The notes: generated from the sequence alone by a model not told the origin. Shown: positions 37,659-47,597, counted from the first letter of the stretch. The stretch: 64,000 nt of DNA from Sphingobium cloacae (GCF_002355855.1 NZ_AP017655.1:1426001-1490000); one strand, 5' to 3'. Numbers and translations: made by a program.

Positions 37659-38153
37659 CTACTTCCGCTGTTCCGCCACGAATTCGCTGATGGCCTGTCC
37701 GCTGGCGTTGAGGAGGGGATAGGTGCGGGCGTCGGAGAGCCAGTCGGGGCGGCGGGCGCCACTGCCGTAGACGGTGTCGTAGACGAGGCTGAAGGCCAGG
37801 AAGAGCAAGGTCGCGCCGATCAGGCCCTTGACCGCGCCGAAGCCGCCGCCCAGCACGCGGTCGACAGGGCCGAGGATCGACTGGCGCGTCCGCTTGCCGA
37901 TGGCGTGGGCGAGGAGCTTGCCCGCCGCGAAGGTCACGCCGAAGACCAATAGCAGCGCCAGCATGGCCGCGCCGCTTTCCGTGCCGATGAGCGGCGTCAG
38001 CAGCTCCGCGACCGAGGCATGGAACAGGCGGATCGCGAAGATCGCCAGCACCCAGGCGATGAGCGAGAGGGTTTCCTGCACGAAACCGCGCAACAGGCCG
38101 AAGATGGCGCAGCCGCCGATGGCGAGCAGGACGAGGATGTCGACGGCGTTCAT
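37659..38153 (-). CDS. cvpA: CvpA-family membrane protein
   Basis: 164 residues with four hydrophobic helices; NAVDILVLLAIGGCAIFGLL and the GAVKGLIGATLL region match CvpA (colicin V production). Thought to affect envelope homeostasis; molecular function unknown. Lies 11 bp downstream of radA in the same direction. Confidence 0.88.
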   Translation of the reverse strand: MNAVDILVLLAIGGCAIFGLLRGFVQETLSLIAWVLAIFAIRLFHASVAELLTPLIGTESGAAMLALLLVFGVTFAAGKLLAHAIGKRTRQSILGPVDRVLGGGFGAVKGLIGATLLFLAFSLVYDTVYGSGARRPDWLSDARTYPLLNASGQAISEFVAEQRK

Positions 38154-38164
38154 GGCCTGGCTGG

Positions 38165-39532
38165 CTATCCGCGCCCGAGCATCTGGTCAACAAGCTGCGA
38201 CAGGGCGCGATAGCCGCTGACGGAGATGCCCTTCACGCCGTCCGCGGCGGCGGCCGGAATATATGCACGATTGAAGCCGAGCTTCGCCGATTCGCGCAGG
38301 CGCAGCGGGGCGTGGGCGACCGGGCGGATTTCGCCCGACAGAGCGATCTCGCCGAAGAGGACGACATCGGCGGGGACGGGACGTTCGGTCAAAGCGGAGA
38401 TGAGCGCGGCGGCGACGGCGAGATCCGCCGCCGGGTCCGACAGGCGGTATCCGCCCGCGACGTTCAGATAGACTTCGCAGGTGGAGAAGCTGAGGCCGCA
38501 ACGCGCCTCCAGCACGGCGAGGATCATGGCGAGCCGCCCGCTGTCCCAGCCGACCACCGCGCGGCGGGGCGTGGCTCCGCTGGAGAGGCGGACGACCAGC
38601 GCCTGTATTTCGACCAGCACCGGGCGCGTGCCTTCCAATGCGGGGAAGACCGTCGCGCCGGTCACGCTTTCGTCGCGATGGGTGAGGAACAGCGCGGAGG
38701 GATTGGCGACTTCCTCCAGCCCTTCGGCGACCATGGCGAAGACGCCGATCTCGTCCGTGCCGCCGAAGCGGTTCTTGATCGCGCGCAGGATGCGATACTG
38801 GTGGCTGCGCTCGCCCTCGAAGCTCAGGACGGTATCGACCATATGTTCGAGCACGCGGGGACCCGCGATGCTGCCGTCCTTGGTCACATGGCCGACCATG
38901 ACGAGCGCGGTGCCGCGCTGCTTGGCGAAGCGGATGAGTTCCTGGGCCGAGGCGCGGACCTGGCTGACGGTGCCGGGCGCGCCTTCGATCAGGTCGCTGT
39001 GCATCGTCTGGATCGAATCGATGACGAGCAGCGCGGGCGGCTCGCCCTCCCCCAAGGTCGTGAGGATGTCGCGGACGGAGGTGGCGCTGGCAAGCTGCAC
39101 GGGAGCGTCGCCAAGACCGAGGCGCCGGGCGCGCAGGCGCACCTGATCGGCGGCTTCCTCCCCGCTGATATAGGCGACGGCAAGGCCGCGCGCGGCGATG
39201 CGGGCGGCGGCTTGCAGCAGCAGCGTGGACTTGCCGATGCCGGGGTCGCCGCCGATCAGCGTGGCCGAGCCGGAGACGATGCCGCCGCCCAGCGCACGGT
39301 CGAATTCCGCGATGCCGGTGCCGGTGCGGTCGGGAAGCTGGACCGCGCTGTCGAGACCGACGAGGGAGATGGCGCGGCCCCCGGTCTGAAGGTCGTGGCG
39401 CGAGGAGAAAACGGTTTCGGCGGCTTCCTCGACGATGCTGTTCCATTCGCCGCAATCGTCGCACTGGCCCTGCCACCGGCTCGATACGGCGCCGCATTGC
39501 TGACAGACGAATTTGCGCTTTGCCTTGGCCAT
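38165..39532 (-). CDS. radA: DNA repair protein RadA
   Basis: 455-residue branch-migration helicase. N-terminal zinc finger (CQQCG ... CDDCG, residues 9-27), Walker A GDPGIGKST, the RadA-specific KNRFGGTDEIG motif and the C-terminal Lon-like domain (AGGYRLSDPAADLAVAAALI). Usual length. No obvious SD before the ATG at 39532; the 198 bp upstream (39533-39730) shows only a short CCTCC/GGAGG hairpin. Confidence 0.95.
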   Translation of the reverse strand: MAKAKRKFVCQQCGAVSSRWQGQCDDCGEWNSIVEEAAETVFSSRHDLQTGGRAISLVGLDSAVQLPDRTGTGIAEFDRALGGGIVSGSATLIGGDPGIGKSTLLLQAAARIAARGLAVAYISGEEAADQVRLRARRLGLGDAPVQLASATSVRDILTTLGEGEPPALLVIDSIQTMHSDLIEGAPGTVSQVRASAQELIRFAKQRGTALVMVGHVTKDGSIAGPRVLEHMVDTVLSFEGERSHQYRILRAIKNRFGGTDEIGVFAMVAEGLEEVANPSALFLTHRDESVTGATVFPALEGTRPVLVEIQALVVRLSSGATPRRAVVGWDSGRLAMILAVLEARCGLSFSTCEVYLNVAGGYRLSDPAADLAVAAALISALTERPVPADVVLFGEIALSGEIRPVAHAPLRLRESAKLGFNRAYIPAAAADGVKGISVSGYRALSQLVDQMLGRG

Positions 39533-39730
39533 GAAGGAGGCATATCAGAACATATGCGGAACGCAATCCCGTTGGCGCCGGGGCGGGCATCTTTCAAAGG
39601 GAACAACGGGAAGATGCGGTGGGATTGGGCGGAGAGCGGATATAAGTCCTCCCCCTTCAGAGGAGGGGAAAACAGAATGCCCGCCATTGGCCGCTGCCGG
39701 TCATTGGGGATCGGGCACGCGCAACCCGCC

Positions 39731-40363
39731 TCATTTTGATGAAGCATTGCTCCCTAGACTCGCCGCCTCGCGGGCCAGTGCCTCGATCCGTGCGGGATCG
39801 ACCGGGCCTTTCGGCACGACCCAGCTTCCGCCCACGCATTTTACGAAGGGTTCGGCGAGCCATTGGGGGGCGCTTTGCGCCGTGATGCCGCCGGTGGGGC
39901 AGAAGCGGGCTTCGTGGAGCGGGGCGGCCAGAGCTTTCAAGGCGGGGAGGCCGCCGGAGGTCTCGGCGGGGAAGAATTTGAAGTGGGTGAGACCCAAGTC
40001 CATGCCGCGCATAATGTCGCCTGCCGTGGCCGTGCCGGGGAGGAACGGGATGTTCGCGGCGATGGCGGCCCGGGCCAAAGGTTCAGTGAGGCCGGGGCTG
40101 ACGATGAAGCGCGCGCCTGCTTCCATGGCGGCGTCGAGTTGCTGCGGGTTGAGGACAGTGCCCGCGCCGACGACCGCGCCTTCGACCTTTGCCATTTCGC
40201 GGATCACGTCCAGGGCGGCGGGCGTGCGCAGGGTGACTTCCAGCGCGGGGAGGCCGCCCTTCACCAGCGCCTGCGCGATGGGGAGCGCGTCCTCCACCCG
40301 TTCCACCACCAGCACGGGGATGACGGGGGCCAGTTCCATCACCTGAGCGACATCGAGCGGCAT
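39731..40363 (-). CDS. eda: KDPG aldolase
   Basis: Splits 2-keto-3-deoxy-6-phosphogluconate into pyruvate and glyceraldehyde 3-phosphate. 210 residues. The Schiff-base lysine lies in LTHFKFFPAETSGG, and the catalytic Glu in LPALEVTLRT. SD GGAGAAG lies inside the end of glk. Last gene of zwf-edd-glk-eda. Confidence 0.95.
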   Translation of the reverse strand: MPLDVAQVMELAPVIPVLVVERVEDALPIAQALVKGGLPALEVTLRTPAALDVIREMAKVEGAVVGAGTVLNPQQLDAAMEAGARFIVSPGLTEPLARAAIAANIPFLPGTATAGDIMRGMDLGLTHFKFFPAETSGGLPALKALAAPLHEARFCPTGGITAQSAPQWLAEPFVKCVGGSWVVPKGPVDPARIEALAREAASLGSNASSK

Positions 40364-40364
40364 T

Positions 40365-41330
40365 TCACTTCTTCTCCCGGAAGGCGGCGGCGGCGCCGAA
40401 CAGCCCGATCTCGTCATGCAGGGCAAGGCGGATGGGAATGGATTTCATGAGGCTTTCGAAACGGCCCTTGGCGGTGAAGCGGCTGTGAAAACCGCTTTGG
40501 GGCAGAAGGTCGCGCATCCGCTGGGTGAGGCCCCCCGCCAGCACGACCGCATGGGGGCCGTGGGCCAGCGCCAGATCGCCCGCGACCGCGCCATAGCAAA
40601 GGCAGAAACGGTCGAAGGCGGTACGGGCGAAGGGGTCGCTTCCGTCCAGCGCGGCCTGCCAGAGTGCGGGGTCCTCCATCAGCAGGATGCGTTCATGGCC
40701 GATGGTCGCCATCGCCTTGTAGATATTGTTGAGACCGGGGCCGGACACGATCCGCTCGACCGACACGCGCAGGAATTTGTCGCGCAGATAGTCGAGGATT
40801 TTCTCCTCCATCGTGTCGAGCGGCGCGAAATTCATATGCCCGCCCTCGGTCGCCATGACGTGAGGCACGCCGTCGTCATAGGCGATCATCGCGACGCCAA
40901 GGCCGGTGCCGGGGCCGATCACCGTCACGCCGCCATCGTCGGGGAAAGGCCGGTCCTCGCCGAAGAGAAGCGGCAGGTTCTCGGGCGGCAGGCGGGTGAC
41001 GGCGTGGGCGACCGCTTCGAAATCGTTGACGAGGCGCATCTGGTCGAGGCCCAGTTCATCGTCCAGCGTCTCGGGGCGGATGACCCAATTGCTGTTGGTG
41101 AGCTTGATGACGTCGCGGCCGATGGCGGTGGCGAAGGCGATGGAGGCGGCTTTGGGGAGGTCGCCTCCCTCCTCCTGCGCGAAGGCGGCCCAGCAGGCTT
41201 GCAGGCTGGGATAGTCAGCGACCTTGTATTTGCGGACCTTGCCAAGCATTGGGACGCCCTGCGCGTCGACCGTTGCGCGGGCGAAGCGGGCGTTGGTGCC
41301 GCCGATGTCGGCTGCGATGATGTCGGTCAT
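40365..41330 (-). CDS. glk: Glucokinase
   Basis: 321-residue ROK-independent (proteobacterial type) glucokinase. ATP site [13 protein letters not shown], substrate loop [10 protein letters not shown], catalytic Asp in [13 protein letters not shown], and [10 protein letters not shown]. Phosphorylates glucose ahead of Zwf. Start ATG overlaps the edd stop as ATGA. Confidence 0.95.
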   Translation of the reverse strand: MTDIIAADIGGTNARFARATVDAQGVPMLGKVRKYKVADYPSLQACWAAFAQEEGGDLPKAASIAFATAIGRDVIKLTNSNWVIRPETLDDELGLDQMRLVNDFEAVAHAVTRLPPENLPLLFGEDRPFPDDGGVTVIGPGTGLGVAMIAYDDGVPHVMATEGGHMNFAPLDTMEEKILDYLRDKFLRVSVERIVSGPGLNNIYKAMATIGHERILLMEDPALWQAALDGSDPFARTAFDRFCLCYGAVAGDLALAHGPHAVVLAGGLTQRMRDLLPQSGFHSRFTAKGRFESLMKSIPIRLALHDEIGLFGAAAAFREKK

Positions 41331-43159
41331 GATCCTAGCTCGCTTTCCATCGCCGCGAGGATGGGTGATGCGCCCGCTTCGGCCAGATCGCTGTGCTGGC
41401 GGAAGAGCGCGAACAGTTCGCGGCCGGTGTCGTAGGGCGGCGGCGGGGCTGGCGGCGCGGGACGGGCTTCCCATTCGGCGGCGTCCACCAGCGCCTCGAC
41501 CGAGCCGGTCTGGGCGCAGACGCGGACCGGATCGCCGTCGCGCAGTTTGCCGATGGGGCCGCCGCCCAGGGCTTCGGGCGAAAGGTGGATGGCGGCGGGC
41601 ACCTTGCCCGAAGCGCCGGACATGCGGCCGTCGGTCAGCAGCGCGACCTTGAAGCCGCGATCCTGCAACACGCCCAATGCCGGGGTAAGCTTGTGGAGTT
41701 CGGGCATCCCGTTGGCGCGTGGACCCTGAAAGCGGACGACGACGACCACGTCGCGTTCCAGTTCGCCCGCCTTGAAGGCGCGCAGCACGTCGTCCTGATC
41801 GTGGAAAACGGCGGCGGGAGCTTCGATGGTCCAGCGGGAGGGATCGACAGCGCTCACCTTCATGACGCAGCGGCCGAGATTGCCCGCGAGCAGCTTCATG
41901 CCGCCGTCCGGGCTGAAGGGACTGGAGACGGGCCGGAGCATCGCGTCGTCGCGGGATGCGGGGACTTCGCGCCATGTGAGCGCCTCATCCTCCAGCACCG
42001 GCTCCTTGCCGTAATCGGTAAGGTCGGCGCGGGCGACGGTCAGGATGTCGCGGTGCAGCAGCCCGTTGTCGAGCAGCTCGCGAATGACATAGGCCATGCC
42101 GCCCGCCGCCTCGAACGCGTTCACGTCGCCCGATCCATTGGGATAGACGCGGGCGAGCAGCGGCACGGCTTCCGACAGTTCGGCGAAGTCGGTCCAGTCG
42201 ACGCTGATCCCGGCGGCTCGCGCCATGGCGGGGACGTGGATGGCGTGATTAGTGGAGCCGCCTGTCGCCATCAGGCCGATGATGGCGTTCACGATGGCCT
42301 TTTCATCGATGCAATGGCCGAGCGGACGATAATCCTTCCCGTCCCATCCTATGTCGGCGAGCCGGTGGACGGCGGCGCGGGTGAGTTCGCTGCGCAGCTT
42401 CGTGCCGGGGTTGACGAAGGCGGCGCCGGGCATGTGGAGACCCATCACCTCCATCATCATCTGGTTGCTGTTCGCCGTGCCGTAGAAGGTGCAGGTGCCA
42501 GCGCCGTGATAGCTGGCGCTTTCGGCTTCGAGCAGTTCGGTCTTGCCGACCTTTCCTTCCGCATAAAGCTGGCGGATGCGGACCTTTTCCTTGTTGGAGA
42601 GGCCGGACGGCATGGGGCCTGCCGGGATCAGGATCGTGGGCAGATGCCCGAAACGCAGCGCGCCGATCAGGAGGCCGGGCACGATCTTGTCGCAGATGCC
42701 GAGCAGCAGCGCGCCTTCGAACATGGCGTGGCTGAGCGCCACGGCGGTGCCGAGCGCGATGGTGTCGCGGGAAAAGAGCGACAGGTCCATGCCCGCCTGC
42801 CCCTGCGTCACGCCGTCGCACATGGCGGGGACGCCGCCCGCCACCTGCGCCGTCGCGCCGACTTCGCGGGCGGCGATCTTGATGGCTTCGGGATAGCGGC
42901 CATAGGGCTGATGCGCGGAGAGCATGTCGTTATAGGCGGTGACGATGCCCATGTTCATCGACCCGCCGGTGCGGATGACGGGCTTGTCCTCCCCGCTCGC
43001 CGCGAATCCGTGGGCGAGGTTGCCGCAGGACAGTTGCGCGCGGTTGGTGCCCGCGTCGCGGCCCCGCTCGATCAGGTCGAGATATTGGCGGCGGCGCGCG
43101 GCGCTCCTCCGGACGATGCGGTCGGTGACCCTGGCGATCACCGGGTTGAGGTCAGTCAT
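41327..43159 (-). CDS. edd: 6-phosphogluconate dehydratase
   Basis: 610-residue IlvD/Edd-family enzyme producing KDPG. Fe-S ligands appear in [11 protein letters not shown] and [12 protein letters not shown], with [18 protein letters not shown] conserved. [15 protein letters not shown] start at 43159 overlaps the zwf stop by 8 bp. Confidence 0.96.
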   Translation of the reverse strand: MTDLNPVIARVTDRIVRRSAARRRQYLDLIERGRDAGTNRAQLSCGNLAHGFAASGEDKPVIRTGGSMNMGIVTAYNDMLSAHQPYGRYPEAIKIAAREVGATAQVAGGVPAMCDGVTQGQAGMDLSLFSRDTIALGTAVALSHAMFEGALLLGICDKIVPGLLIGALRFGHLPTILIPAGPMPSGLSNKEKVRIRQLYAEGKVGKTELLEAESASYHGAGTCTFYGTANSNQMMMEVMGLHMPGAAFVNPGTKLRSELTRAAVHRLADIGWDGKDYRPLGHCIDEKAIVNAIIGLMATGGSTNHAIHVPAMARAAGISVDWTDFAELSEAVPLLARVYPNGSGDVNAFEAAGGMAYVIRELLDNGLLHRDILTVARADLTDYGKEPVLEDEALTWREVPASRDDAMLRPVSSPFSPDGGMKLLAGNLGRCVMKVSAVDPSRWTIEAPAAVFHDQDDVLRAFKAGELERDVVVVVRFQGPRANGMPELHKLTPALGVLQDRGFKVALLTDGRMSGASGKVPAAIHLSPEALGGGPIGKLRDGDPVRVCAQTGSVEALVDAAEWEARPAPPAPPPPYDTGRELFALFRQHSDLAEAGASPILAAMESELGS

Positions 43160-44627
43160 GCCAGCTTGCTCCATCGCGTTCGATAAGGGCAATGGCCGAA
43201 GACGGTCCCCAGTTCCCCGACGCATAGGGGGAAATCTTCATTCCGGCTGCCTTCCAGCCATCGATGATGGAATCGATCCATGTCCATTGCGCCTCCACCT
43301 CGTCGCGGCGGACGAAAAGGGTCTGGTCGCCCGCCAGCAGGTCGAGCAGCAGCCGCTCATAGGCGATGCGGCGGCGCTGTCCGGCGAAGGCGGCGGTGAG
43401 GGATACGTCGAGCGACACTTCCTCCAGATGGACCTGCCGTTCGAGGCCGGGGCGTTTGCTCATGATGAGCAGGCGGATATATTCCTCCGGCTGGAGGCGG
43501 ATGATGAGGGTGTTGGGTTCCAGACCCGAACCCCCGCCCCCATGCTGTCCGTCGCGGCCGAAGATGGAGTGGCGGACGGGCTTGAACTGGATCAGGATTT
43601 CCGACTGGCGGGCGGGCATCCGCTTGCCGGTGCGGAGGTAAAAGGGCACGCCCTGCCAGCGCCAGTTGTCGATATGGGCTTTCAAGGCGACGAAGGTTTC
43701 GGTGTCGGAGGACTTGCCCAGTTCGTCGGCATAGCCGGTGACGATCTGGCCGCCGACCGCGCCGGGGGTATATTGGCCGCGGACGCTGTGGGTCTTGACG
43801 GTTTCGGCGGTCATCGGGCGGAGCGAACGGAGCGCCTTCACCTTCTCGTCGCGCACGGCGGTGGGGTCCATGCGGGCGGGCGGTTCCATCGCGATGATGG
43901 AGAGGATCTGGAGCACATGGTTCTGCACCATGTCGCGCAGCGCGCCCACGCCGTCATAATAGGAGACGCGGCCTTCAAGGCCCACCGTCTCGCCCACGGT
44001 GATCTGCACATGGTCGATGGCCGACGCGTTCCACAGCGGTTCGAACATGACGTTGCCGAAGCGCAGGGCGAGGAGGTTCTGGACCGTTTCCTTGCCCAGA
44101 TAATGGTCGACGCGGAAAATCTGGTCCTCCGCGAACAGCGCGCCGATGGCGTCGTTGACCTGCTTCGAGGAGGCGAGGTCCTTGCCGATGGGCTTTTCCA
44201 TGGCGATCCGGGTCTTGGACGTGATGAGGCCCGCCTCCGCCAGCCCCTGCGCGGTGGGCGCGAAGAGCGAGGGCGGCGTCGACAGATAGACCGACAGGCC
44301 GCGCTCCAGCCGCCCGTCGAGCCGCTCGGCCAGCGCCGCGAACTGCTCCGCATTGCCCGCCTCCACCGGCTGATAGCAGATGATCGCGGCGAGCCGGTCG
44401 GCCACGGCTGGATCATGACGGTCGGCGGGGAGGAATCGGGGCAGGCTTTCCTGGATGTCCTTGCGGAAGGCATCGTCCGTCATGTCGGAACGGCCCGACG
44501 CGATGACGAGGAAGTCGTCGGGCAACAGCCCGTCCGCCAGCAGATTGTAGAGCGAGGGAAAGATCATCCGGTGCGCCAGATCGCCGGTGGCGCCGAAGAG
44601 CAGGAACGTGGCAGACGGTTCGGTCAA
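43152..44627 (-). CDS. zwf: Glucose-6-phosphate dehydrogenase
   Basis: 491-residue first enzyme of the Entner-Doudoroff operon. NADP motif [10 protein letters not shown], active site [19 protein letters not shown]. The start is TTG at 44627 ([14 protein letters not shown] follows) with AAAGGG upstream; no ATG is suitably placed. The 199 bp upstream also serve the tRNA-Leu on the other strand. Confidence 0.95.
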   Translation of the reverse strand: MTEPSATFLLFGATGDLAHRMIFPSLYNLLADGLLPDDFLVIASGRSDMTDDAFRKDIQESLPRFLPADRHDPAVADRLAAIICYQPVEAGNAEQFAALAERLDGRLERGLSVYLSTPPSLFAPTAQGLAEAGLITSKTRIAMEKPIGKDLASSKQVNDAIGALFAEDQIFRVDHYLGKETVQNLLALRFGNVMFEPLWNASAIDHVQITVGETVGLEGRVSYYDGVGALRDMVQNHVLQILSIIAMEPPARMDPTAVRDEKVKALRSLRPMTAETVKTHSVRGQYTPGAVGGQIVTGYADELGKSSDTETFVALKAHIDNWRWQGVPFYLRTGKRMPARQSEILIQFKPVRHSIFGRDGQHGGGGSGLEPNTLIIRLQPEEYIRLLIMSKRPGLERQVHLEEVSLDVSLTAAFAGQRRRIAYERLLLDLLAGDQTLFVRRDEVEAQWTWIDSIIDGWKAAGMKISPYASGNWGPSSAIALIERDGASWHD

Positions 44628-44826
44628 AGGATCGCCCTTTTCCGTTGGAGTGTTATGTCTGCACGAAGCCGCCCTTATAGCGGGCCGCTTTGGAGACGCA
44701 AGACAGGCTATCGGGCCGGGTCCGCTCCCGCAATATGAGGCGGACATTATCCGTTCCGATCCCGCGCGGTGATTTTTGGCTGGACGGCTGGGCCGGTTTT
44801 TGTCATCTGGCCCTCCGCAACCATGC

Positions 44827-44865
44827 GCGGGCGTGGTGAAATTGGTAGACGCGCCGGACTCAAAA
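44827..44865 (+). pseudogene. 5' half of disrupted host tRNA-Leu(CAA)
   Basis: Acceptor 5' strand GCGGGCG, D-arm GTGAAATTGGTAGAC, anticodon 5' stem CCGGA and loop CTCAAAA; the sequence then changes abruptly at 44866 (GCATGTGCTAATC) with no 3' half. This is the left junction of the integrated element. The matching 3' half (expected TCCGG...) was not seen in the window. Confidence 0.85.
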
Positions 44866-44984
44866 GCATGTGCTAATCAATAGGTTAGACACAAAACATA
44901 GCAAAAACAGTCGTTTAATGGCATAATTGAAAGATGAACGGCTAGCACAGCGCTAGCACAAAATCGCTCATGAGGTGCCCGGCT
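44866..44984. other. Left end of element: attachment region with arm-type repeats
   Basis: Between the tRNA break and the integrase. TAGCACA occurs inverted at 44869-44875 and directly at 44943-44949 and 44954-44960, the latter two inside GCTAGCACA repeats 11 bp apart. They fit integrase arm sites of an attP. The stretch is AT-rich compared with flanking DNA. Confidence 0.6.
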
Positions 44985-46145
44985 ATGACGACCACCGCTC
45001 GCCACAAGCTTTTGGACGGAAAAGTCCAACTCTATATGCGTTCAAACAGCCCGCATTGGCAGTGCTCCTGCTCAATCGCGGGCAAGCAGATGCGAACCAG
45101 TACAAAGGAAGAGAGCCTAGCCCGCGCCAAGGACGTGGCGCGGGACTGGTATCTCGGCCTGATGGGAAAATACCGTGCTGGAGAGATTAAAGAAGGCACG
45201 CCCTTCCGAAAAGCGGCGCAGCAGTTCCTTGCCGAATATACCATCATCACCGAAGGCGAGCGGAACGCGAAGTATGTGGAGGGCCACGGCATCCGCCTTC
45301 GCGTTCATCTGCTCCCGTTTTTCGGTGACAAAATGGTGGAGGAAATCACTCCCGGCCTCGTGCAAGAGTACCGCGCCCATCGCATGACGTCGCGGGTCGA
45401 TAGGGAGGGAAACCCCAAGCGGCCCGCACGTTCGACCATCCATTCTGAAATCATCACTCTTCGCCACGTCCTGAAAACAGCCCAGCGGCATGGCTGGCTG
45501 CCCTATCTGCCGGATATTTCCGCACCCTATAAAACCTCAGGAAAAATCGCTCACCGCGCTTGGTTCTCTCCGACGGAGTATAAGGAGCTTTACAAGGCGA
45601 CTGGCGAGCGGGCGAAGAACCCGAAAAAGGAACGCTGGCGCTCGGCTTGCGAAGACCTCCACGACTATGTGCTATTCATGGTGAACAGCGGCCTGCGTCC
45701 CGACGAGGCAAAGCGCATTGAGGTGCGCGACGTGGAGATCGCCACCGAAGGCGCCAAGGGTGAGCGCATCCTTCATATCGCGGTGCGTGGCAAACGTGGC
45801 GTGGGCTATTGCAAGACTATGCCGGGAGCGGTGCTCCCGTTCACGCGGATGAAGAAGCGCCACAATCTCGGCCCCACTGATCTTATTTTCCCTAAGATTC
45901 AAAGGGAACTTTTTAACACCATCCTCGACGAACTCGGCATGAAGGAGGATAGGGAAGGCAATCCGCGCACGGCGTATAGCCTGCGCCACACCTATATTAG
46001 CTTCCGACTCATGGAAGGAGCTGACATTTATCAAGTTGCCAAAAATTGCCGAACCAGCGTTGAGATGATTGAAAAATTCTACGCTTCCCATATTAAGGAC
46101 ATGATTGACGCTTCCGCCATCAATACACGAAGGAAGAAGCGCTAA
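44985..46145 (+). CDS. int: Tyrosine site-specific integrase
   Basis: 386-residue recombinase that probably inserted the element into tRNA-Leu. N-terminal arm-binding and SAM-like core-binding parts (about 1-180), catalytic domain with the first Arg in SGLRPDEAKRIEVRDV, then SLRHTYISFRLMEGADIYQVA (His-x-x-Arg box) and the nucleophile in EKFYASHI. ATG at 44985 has AGGTG 8 nt upstream; an ATG at 44970 is also in frame. It points away from the left junction. Confidence 0.92.
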   Translation: MTTTARHKLLDGKVQLYMRSNSPHWQCSCSIAGKQMRTSTKEESLARAKDVARDWYLGLMGKYRAGEIKEGTPFRKAAQQFLAEYTIITEGERNAKYVEGHGIRLRVHLLPFFGDKMVEEITPGLVQEYRAHRMTSRVDREGNPKRPARSTIHSEIITLRHVLKTAQRHGWLPYLPDISAPYKTSGKIAHRAWFSPTEYKELYKATGERAKNPKKERWRSACEDLHDYVLFMVNSGLRPDEAKRIEVRDVEIATEGAKGERILHIAVRGKRGVGYCKTMPGAVLPFTRMKKRHNLGPTDLIFPKIQRELFNTILDELGMKEDREGNPRTAYSLRHTYISFRLMEGADIYQVAKNCRTSVEMIEKFYASHIKDMIDASAINTRRKKR

Positions 46146-46238
46146 TCGAGATCATTGACGGCAGGCTGCTGATTGTAGTCAAATGGCCGTCCAGTTGGTT
46201 GACGTGACGGCCTCCGCGCCGCATAGGCACAGCCACAT

Positions 46239-46322
46239 GCGGGCGTGGTGAAATGGTAGACACGAGGGTCTCAAAAACCCTTTCCTCACGGAGTGTCGGT
46301 TCGAGTCCGACCGCCCGCACCA
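46239..46322 (+). tRNA. tRNA-Leu (anticodon CAA), complete
   Basis: 84-nt class II tRNA: acceptor GCGGGCG/CGCCCGC, anticodon stem AGGGT / ACCCT with loop CTCAAAA, a long variable arm, T-arm GTCGG-TTCGAGT-CCGAC, discriminator A and encoded CCA. Its anticodon stem and D-loop differ from the broken copy at 44827, so it is not simply the missing half. Probably element-borne and replacing the disrupted tRNA. Confidence 0.92.
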
Positions 46323-46346
46323 ACTTTCTAGTTTTGAGGTATCGCC

Positions 46347-46568
46347 TTGCGAGGCTTCCGCCATAATTCCCGCCGTGGACCTGTCTTTATCTTACCCAGT
46401 CATGGACGATGGATGATCGTCTACAATGGCGAGGAACTGGGCTCTTACCATTCTCCCGGCGCCGCCGCAGATGACGCGGCAGGCGGGCATACATTCTCCC
46501 CATCAAATGGAATCGACCTTGGCGACCTGAACCTTTCGCCTGACATAGCAGATTGGGAAACGATCTAA
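46347..46568 (+). CDS. Hypothetical small protein
   Basis: 73 residues from a TTG preceded by GAGGT. Segment RWMIVYNGEELGSYHSPGAAADDAAGGHTF looks like a compact alpha/beta fold seen in small proteins of sphingomonad elements, unnamed (residues about 21-50; key words VYNGEELGSY). Alternative ATG start at 46413 would remove most of it. Confidence 0.55.
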   Translation: MRGFRHNSRRGPVFILPSHGRWMIVYNGEELGSYHSPGAAADDAAGGHTFSPSNGIDLGDLNLSPDIADWETI

Positions 46569-47151
46569 TCCAATAAAGCGCCGAACGGCGATTTTATGCC
46601 AGCCTGAGCAGCCTCGTTGGCTGGCTTTCGCGAAGGTCCGCCCTGAACAGGGCGGACCGCTGGCCGTCAGGTTCCCGAACGGGAACCGGCCATCGCAGTA
46701 TGTTCATCAACTTCCGCTCCTTAAATGATATGCCTTCCGCACACCGGCAGCGGGTACCACGCCTCCGCCTGCATCAACCTTCGGGAGAAGCGGCAGAAGA
46801 GGGAAGGCCGCCCAGCCGATGTTTCGGCGATACGCCGTGGCCGCGCCACCGGATAGCCAATGGCTCACATCACGCTCCGAGCGATGCTTTCGCTTGGGTA
46901 TGACCTTGTGCCGTCAAGGGGCGGCGCTATGGCTCCGGCTCCGCCCTGATTTCCCCTTGTGTCATTTGCATCCCCATCGGGCAGGTTCGAGCCCCCTGCC
47001 ATGCGCGGGCGCTACTGCCATCAACAGGAAGCCTCGGCTCCCCCGTCCGCAGGCGTCCGGTTCCCCCAATTTTCCTGTGTGACGCCGCGCCATCGCGCCT
47101 GGCTCTCCGTGGGCACGCCCGAAAGGGCAATGCAAACCAAGGAGAAAAGAC
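46569..47151 (+). ncRNA. Noncoding hairpin-rich leader A
   Basis: 583 bp without a credible gene. Stems found by eye: CGCC-GAAC-GGCG (46579), GCCAGCC/GGCTGGC (46598/46619), a 10-bp stem at 46635/46649 with loop GAAC, GGTTCCC-GAAC-GGGAACC (46670), GCCGA/TCGGC (46815), GTGGC/GCCAC (46837), AGCGA/TCGCT (46880), CCTTG/CAAGG (46904), GGCAGG/CCTGCC (46980), GGGC/GCCC (47111). It ends at the SD AAGGAGAAAA of the next gene. Typed as ncRNA only as a structured leader; transcription is not shown. Confidence 0.5.
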
Positions 47152-47367
47152 ATGACGAAGAAATCCGAAACCAAAGCCCCGACATTGATTGCCTGGCACG
47201 TCCGCGAAGCCAAAGGCGGCAAAGCCTTCTGGACCCGCGTCGGAGCCGCTTGGCAGCACCAGAACAGCGACGGCCACACGCTCCAGCTCGATCTCTACCC
47301 TTTGGATGGCCGCATCGTTCTTCTACCCCCGAAGGCCGGTGAAGTGGCGGAAGGCGGTGCAGCATGA
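47152..47367 (+). CDS. Hypothetical element protein
   Basis: 71 residues with a strong SD (AAGGAGAAAA). Core AWHVREAKGGKAFWTRVGAAW ... LQLDLYPLDGRIVLLPP reads like a small beta-rich domain common in conjugative elements of alphaproteobacteria (related in style to DUF736 proteins); function unknown. First of three overlapping genes (ATGA overlap downstream). Confidence 0.75.
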   Translation: MTKKSETKAPTLIAWHVREAKGGKAFWTRVGAAWQHQNSDGHTLQLDLYPLDGRIVLLPPKAGEVAEGGAA

Positions 47368-47597
47368 CCTACGAGGTTCAAACGCTCACCATCTGCGATG
47401 GCTGGATCAACACCTGGACCGTCCATTATCCGGACGGCTCCAGCGAGCCAGAAACCTTTGAGACCGCCGCACAGGCGCAAGAAGCGCTCGACGAGTTCTT
47501 CGCCGACATTCAGGCGGAGATCGACGCTGGACAGCGCACCGAAGACGAAGGGTACAGCCGCGACGAGTTTCGCATCGTGAAGGGAGGTGCCGCATGA
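47364..47597 (+). CDS. Hypothetical element protein
   Basis: 77 residues, acidic. YEVQTLTICDGWINTWTVHY and ETFETAAQAQEALDEFFADI look like a small alpha/beta fold. Coupled on both sides by ATGA overlaps. Function unknown. Confidence 0.72.
   Translation: MTYEVQTLTICDGWINTWTVHYPDGSSEPETFETAAQAQEALDEFFADIQAEIDAGQRTEDEGYSRDEFRIVKGGAA

Noticed and set aside
41393..43186. 597-codon plus-strand frame over edd
   Set aside because: Antisense shadow of a clearly recognised enzyme; no motifs.
46978..47003. tRNA remnant (T-arm-like GGTTCGAG)
   Set aside because: Stem geometry is wrong for a T-arm (9-nt loop) and no acceptor or anticodon arm is present; it is one hairpin of leader A.
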